64,000 bases of DNA. Source: Hyphomicrobiales bacterium. Its GTDB lineage: Bacteria; Pseudomonadota; Alphaproteobacteria; Rhizobiales; JAJFHB01. The notes under the pieces were generated by a model. It was not told the DNA's origin and did no database searches. It was given only the letters and a program-made list of their open reading frames with translations. Every line of letters begins with the position of its first letter. The first letter of the stretch is position 1. Below are positions 60,813 through 64,000 of this stretch, one piece after another. A program made the position numbers and the translations under genes. The stretch spans positions 1 to 64,000 of the forward strand of contig JAJFHE010000033.1 of NCBI GenBank assembly GCA_021775755.1, read 5' to 3'.

Positions 60813-61181
60813 TCAGACGACAGCGCCAAACCGTAGTTGGCTGGCGTCGATGTTTCCCTTTGCCCAAAGGTGCTCAAGGTGTGCTTTCTCGCCGTTGTGA
60901 CAGTCCTCGCACAGGCCTTGGCGGTTGTCGGGATCCCAAAAGAGAACCATGTCGCCTTGGTGCGGAATGACGTGATCAACCACGGTGGCCGGTGTCACGC
61001 GGCCATGCACCTCACAGCACACGCACAACGGATGCTCTGCCAGGTAGACCTTTCGCGACTTCTCCCACCGCGTGTTGTAACCGCGGGACCTGGCCGACCC
61101 TCGCCTTGCATCGTGCTCGCGCCGCCGGGCGCGGCGGGTGCCGAGATGTACAGGCCTGTATGTCGGGATTGCTTCCGGCAT
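60813..61181 (-). CDS. HNH endonuclease (terminase-associated)
   Basis: 122 residues. The HNH motif is complete: CVCC...TVVDHVIPHQGD (His-Asp-His part), NRQGLCEDCHNGEK (Asn and zinc Cys pair). HNH proteins next to the terminase genes are needed for cos cleavage in HK97-like phages. The N-terminal 40 residues are basic. Start at the ATG 61181. Confidence 0.9.
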   Translation of the reverse strand: MPEAIPTYRPVHLGTRRARRREHDARRGSARSRGYNTRWEKSRKVYLAEHPLCVCCEVHGRVTPATVVDHVIPHQGDMVLFWDPDNRQGLCEDCHNGEKAHLEHLWAKGNIDASQLRFGAVV

Positions 61182-61651
61182 CTCTCACAAAAAGGGGAGC
61201 GGCTGCCGGCGATTGGACCGGCGGCCGCTCAAGTCAACTAAGGGAAGGAAACACCCTGTCTGGGAGGACAGGTCCTCAAGATCGGTTTATGCAGATACGC
61301 AACTCACCATGCCCACATCAGGGCAATCCGTTACGGCGTGCAGCCGGCATCAGCGCTCGCCGCCGGTGTCGTCATGTTCGCGTTAGTTGCCATGGTCATC
61401 ACTACGACCTGCTCGCTCAAGACGTCTTACCTACAGCATGACGCCGTTTGTCATGATTGCGACGCTGATCACGTTGGCGCTCATTATGCGGGCTCAATTG
61501 GATGTCTTTGAGTTGATGGTGCAAGGAGCAACATCACTCTGAACAACAGGAGTGACCTCAGCCTTCGGCTATACAGGAAGTCACGCCTTCTACTGCACTC
61601 AAGTGCGATACAGGTTGACATCATCACGCTATCTGCCGTGACTAGTTGTGT
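61182..61651. other. Region without a convincing gene, prophage
   Basis: 470 bases. The left half (61182-61260) ends in a GC-rich stretch; the right half has short open frames on both strands. Some encode hydrophobic peptides, such as a 34-residue plus-strand frame at 61438. None has good ribosome-site or codon support. Confidence 0.4.
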
Positions 61652-61921
61652 CTAAGTTCTACGCTTGTAAAGGCCAGCAGAATAGCTTCCTCCCGATGCC
61701 AAAATAACCCTAAGCTTTTTTGCCTTGGTTGAGTACTTTTGCATTGGATGTACAGTTTCCGCATCATCACGCTTGTCTCGCTCGACCCGGAAATTATCTG
61801 GCCCCAAACACATGAACTCAAATTCCAGATCATCACCATCATGAACTGTCAAGCTGTTCTCACCGTCAGCATTCCTGACGAAAAACCCAACACTATCACC
61901 GAAATTATTTGTATTGCTCAT
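61652..61921 (-). CDS. Small hypothetical phage protein, AT-rich
   Basis: 89 residues from an ATG, acidic in the first half and basic at the end (TKAKKLRVILASGGSYSAGL). It has no recognised domain and a weak ribosome site. Its DNA is AT-rich against the phage background, like 40.6-41.2 kb, so it may be a cargo gene. It is on the phage strand. An overlapping plus-strand frame (61739-61963) looks worse in composition. Confidence 0.4.
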   Translation of the reverse strand: MSNTNNFGDSVGFFVRNADGENSLTVHDGDDLEFEFMCLGPDNFRVERDKRDDAETVHPMQKYSTKAKKLRVILASGGSYSAGLYKRRT

Positions 61922-62002
61922 TCCATTGCCCCGTTGTTACTTGTTCACAACACCATGTTATGATGAAAAGGTGTAGGTTGCCAAGCGAATACTGAGTTGG
62001 CG

Positions 62003-62254
62003 TCAGGCCTCGCCGTCGCCCGCGTCCGTACTGTCGCCCTCGTCATCCGGCGGCGGCCAGTCAAGGCTGTCGGAAATGTCGAAGCTCAGATCATCGGCGA
62101 TGGCCGGCCCGTCATGGCCGCCGAGGCGTTCGGGCGGAATGTGAACCCCGCCGTCCCCGCCGCCATCGTCGCCAGTGCCGGCCTCGTCTGGTGTGTCTGT
62201 GTCGTCGCCCCGGTCACTGCCCGGTCTCTTAGGGTCGATAAGGATCTGCAGCAT
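62003..62254 (-). CDS. Small acidic hypothetical protein
   Basis: 83 residues, strongly acidic (many Asp/Gly), from MLQILIDPKRPGSDRGDD onwards. No domain and no clear ribosome site. It is in the early-gene area between the NusG paralog and the HNH gene. Coding is uncertain. Confidence 0.35.
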   Translation of the reverse strand: MLQILIDPKRPGSDRGDDTDTPDEAGTGDDGGGDGGVHIPPERLGGHDGPAIADDLSFDISDSLDWPPPDDEGDSTDAGDGEA

Positions 62255-62478
62255 GGCGCGGATTCTAGCCTCGCGGAGTCAACGCTTGCAAGCGCAACCT
62301 GCGATTAGGGGCGGAGATTGTCGGTGCTCAGAACTCCGGACGCATCTCTCCATAAGCCGTCTAGCGAGCCGTTGGCGGCTCTGGGCCCGGGTCCTCCGCG
62401 CCCCACAATCACCCAACTGTTACTTTGGGCGGCTGGCGTCGGATCGAGGATCGTCCGTTTCGAATCAGTGACAAAACG
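62255..62478. other. Spacer right of the acidic ORF
   Basis: 224 bases with no convincing gene; nothing recognisable seen. Confidence 0.4.
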
Positions 62479-63180
62479 CTAATCGGCAATTTTGAGAATT
62501 TCAAGCGGCATCGGCACAACCCTGTCCGATCCGAACAGCCGAACGACCGTTTCGGCCATATTTCCCTTGACCTTTTTCACCGTGACAAAATGTGTCTCGA
62601 GCGCCCCCGAAACCACCTCGCAGCGGTCGCCCGCTTCCGGCTTTTTGTCAAGACGCTCGACAAACCGCGCCTGCGAATACTGCATCATCAGCCGCACCAT
62701 GGCCCGCGCCTCCACGCTCTGCGGCACCCCGTCAATGCCGACGACGCCGTTCACAAACCGCCGCTGCAGCACGGCGAGCCAGGGCACCGCCCCGGCGTCG
62801 AAGCCGATGAACAGATAGCCCGGCAGCAGCGCGAACTCGCGCTCGACCTTGCGCGCGCTCACCCGGCTCACCCGGCACCACTTCTTGCGCAGCGGCAAAA
62901 ACACCGTGAACCCGCGCCGCTCCAGAATGTCCCGCGCCGCGAACTCCTTTTGCGCCGTGACCGAGAGCGCATACCACACCGGGACCCCGTCCAGCGCCCG
63001 CCCCGCGCCGCCGCCCGCCGGGCCCCAGTCCTCGGCCCTGGCCCGCGCGTTCACCCGCGCCTCCGCCCGCTCCGCCACAAGCCGCAAATGCGTCGCCACC
63101 GCCCGTTCCGGCCCGCCGTGTGGCGCCACGCCCGCGTATTCCTCGTCATCGCCCGCCATAACCGCCATCATCCCGTTCAT
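62479..63180 (-). CDS. Phage-encoded NusG-family transcription factor
   Basis: 233 residues. After an Ala/Arg-rich 65-residue N-terminal region, the NGN domain begins with VPVWYALSVTAQKEFAARDIL, continues with RRGFTVFLPL and REFALLPGYLFIGFD, and a KOW-like part follows (PEAGDRCEVVSGALETHFVTV). NusG paralogs bind RNA polymerase and can alter elongation and termination. In a prophage it may act as an antiterminator for the long late operon that follows it. It lies just upstream, in transcript order, of the small early genes and terminase genes. Confidence 0.85.
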   Translation of the reverse strand: MNGMMAVMAGDDEEYAGVAPHGGPERAVATHLRLVAERAEARVNARARAEDWGPAGGGAGRALDGVPVWYALSVTAQKEFAARDILERRGFTVFLPLRKKWCRVSRVSARKVEREFALLPGYLFIGFDAGAVPWLAVLQRRFVNGVVGIDGVPQSVEARAMVRLMMQYSQARFVERLDKKPEAGDRCEVVSGALETHFVTVKKVKGNMAETVVRLFGSDRVVPMPLEILKIAD

Positions 63181-63413
63181 AACCGCCTCGCATTTAGAAT
63201 TTATCCAACGATATCAATGCTCTTGGGAGCATTTGGGAGACTTGGGAGGTAATATGCATAACCTTTCATGCGCGCACCCGCATGCGCATATGAGGGTTAC
63301 CGCACAAAAACCTCCCAACACGCGCAATCCTCCCGTGGCCCTTGATTTCAAAGGCGAATTCACCGGGAGATACGAAGGCGAGCCGGGAGACAAACCGCCC
63401 GGAAAATGCCGCA
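63181..63413. promoter_or_regulatory. Spacer with TTGGGAG repeats before the NusG paralog
   Basis: 233 bases without a gene. It has three direct TTGGGAG copies at 63223, 63233 and 63242, plus one inverted CCTCCCAA at 63311, and several CATGCGC pieces. It is upstream of the NusG-like gene on the minus strand, so an operator or promoter role is possible. Confidence 0.45.
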
Positions 63414-64000
63414 TCAGCCGTCCTCCACACCGGCGGGAGGCCGCTCTTTCGGCTTCCAGAACCGCGGCTCCGCCTCCCAGTTTTCGATGAAATCCCACAC
63501 ATGCCGCGTTAGCTTGATATCGAACCACCACGACACATCCGACTTGCGCGAGCGATAACCGCGCTCACCAAGCGCCCGCCCGAAGCCCTGTATTTTCCAC
63601 TCACGCTCGCCGTTCGCCCGGCACCATGCAACGAACACCCGGTAAAGCTCCGTCGACTGCACGCGCGCACCGTCCTCGTATTCGGTACAGACCTCGAGGA
63701 ACCGGCCGAGCGGATCGCTCTCGGCGCGGAAATCCGACGTCGCGTCCTCGACCTCCTGCGGCAACACCAGCCCGTTGTCGAGAAAGTCGCGCACGCCATC
63801 GAGCAGCCGGTTCAAGATCCCCGACCCTTCCGTCTTGAGCCGCGCCGGCAGTTCCCGGTCGATATCGGCCTTGCCGACGCGTTTCAGCCAGGGCACCAGC
63901 ACGAGGCGGCTCCAAATGCCGTCATCGGTGCCGTCGATGCGCGGCTTGTAGTTGCCGAACATGGTCAGCGTGAACTGAATGCGCAGGTCGAAATACGGCA
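63414..64000 (-). CDS. Phage D5-type primase/helicase, C-terminal part (cut by window edge)
   Basis: About 195 residues are visible; the frame continues past the right edge (PYFDLRIQFTLTMFGNYKP). The segment MFGNYKPRIDGTDDGIWSRL with LVLVPWLKRVG is the conserved arginine-finger part of D5-N/SF3 helicases in phage primase-helicase proteins. The C-terminal helical domain (ELYRVFVAWCRANGEREW, then GRALGERGYRSRK) is typical. It would serve phage replication. Start is outside the window. Confidence 0.85.
   Translation of the reverse strand, partial: PYFDLRIQFTLTMFGNYKPRIDGTDDGIWSRLVLVPWLKRVGKADIDRELPARLKTEGSGILNRLLDGVRDFLDNGLVLPQEVEDATSDFRAESDPLGRFLEVCTEYEDGARVQSTELYRVFVAWCRANGEREWKIQGFGRALGERGYRSRKSDVSWWFDIKLTRHVWDFIENWEAEPRFWKPKERPPAGVEDG

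Larger units (their letters stand above)
39980..64000 (-). mobile_element. HK97-type siphovirus prophage, left part
   Basis: About 24 kb of contiguous, mostly minus-strand phage genes in the canonical order terminase-portal-protease-capsid-connectors-tail-lysis. Genes are tightly packed with four-base overlaps. The left border is placed at the tRNA-like sequence; the right border, integrase and repressor are outside the window. All structural frames read through intact, so it may be a functional prophage. It is not a gene transfer agent, because a D5-type primase, HNH endonuclease, small terminase and lysis cassette are present. Confidence 0.85.

Noticed and set aside
61739-61963. 74-residue plus-strand ORF
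   Set aside because: Overlaps a better minus-strand frame and has no ribosome site or motif.
39980-64000. Gene transfer agent instead of prophage
   Set aside because: Some tail proteins resemble GTA families, but small terminase, HNH, primase, lysis cassette and att-like site point to a phage.

Overview
The window looks like the chromosome of a free-living, polarly flagellated alphaproteobacterium, followed by one end of an integrated tailed phage. The host assignment rests on a complete CtrA cell-cycle module (ctrA, chpT, sciP) interleaved with flagellar and chemotaxis genes, high GC and tightly overlapping operons. An AlkB-type alkane hydroxylase, sulfoacetaldehyde acetyltransferase (Xsc), a BCCT osmolyte transporter and a TPR-sulfotransferase suggest a marine or hydrocarbon-using lineage (Parvibaculales/Hyphomicrobiales-like). 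That placement is inference; no rRNA is present.

Layout of the chromosomal part. 0-4.2 kb: alkB, two lipid/prenyl methyltransferase-type genes and mnmA. 4.4-15.8 kb: fliK-flgD behind a sigma-54-like promoter, sciP, then fliF-fliG-fliH-fliN-flbD-flhA and an unknown gene. 15.9-18.7 kb: a PotD-like binding protein followed by a BCCT transporter, on the minus strand. 19.2-20.9 kb: TPR-sulfotransferase. 21-23.8 kb: fliI-fliJ divergent from ctrA, with many GANTC sites and CtrA-like half sites between them. 23.9-30.6 kb: cheA-cheW-cheY-cheB-cheR (minus) and chpT. 30.8-35.5 kb: YHS-domain protein, DUF1134 (EipA-like) envelope protein, a membrane-anchored coiled-coil protein, a PF10118 protein and a methyltransferase. 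35.5-39 kb: a MocR/TauR-like regulator divergent from xsc. 39.1-39.8 kb: a hicAB toxin-antitoxin pair preceded by two matching palindromic operators.

The prophage. From about 39.98 kb to the right edge the sequence is an HK97-type siphovirus prophage, almost wholly on the minus strand. Read in transcription order (right to left) it holds a D5-type primase/helicase (cut by the window edge), a NusG paralog, small unknown genes, HNH endonuclease, small and large terminase, portal, prohead protease, major capsid, head-tail connectors, tail tube, a tail-chaperone pair with a probable -1 frameshift, tape measure, tail-tip proteins including a TipJ-like protein and a glycine-rich fibre, a PLA2-like protein, and a lysis cassette (membrane protein, amidase-type endolysin, overlapping Rz/Rz1-like spanins). 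The left end carries a sequence resembling the 3' end of a tRNA (probable attL), three 12-bp-spaced repeats, and an AT-rich DUF6680-like gene on the opposite strand that looks like a cargo (moron) gene. No integrase or intact tRNA is in the window; they should lie to the right.

How the genes fit together. CtrA, its phosphotransferase ChpT and its inhibitor SciP sit beside the flagellar genes that CtrA controls in related bacteria, and CtrA-like boxes occur upstream of fliF, fliI and cheA. FlbD and a sigma-54 promoter before fliK fit the next tier of the flagellar cascade. I find no CRISPR array, insertion sequence or complete rRNA/tRNA gene.
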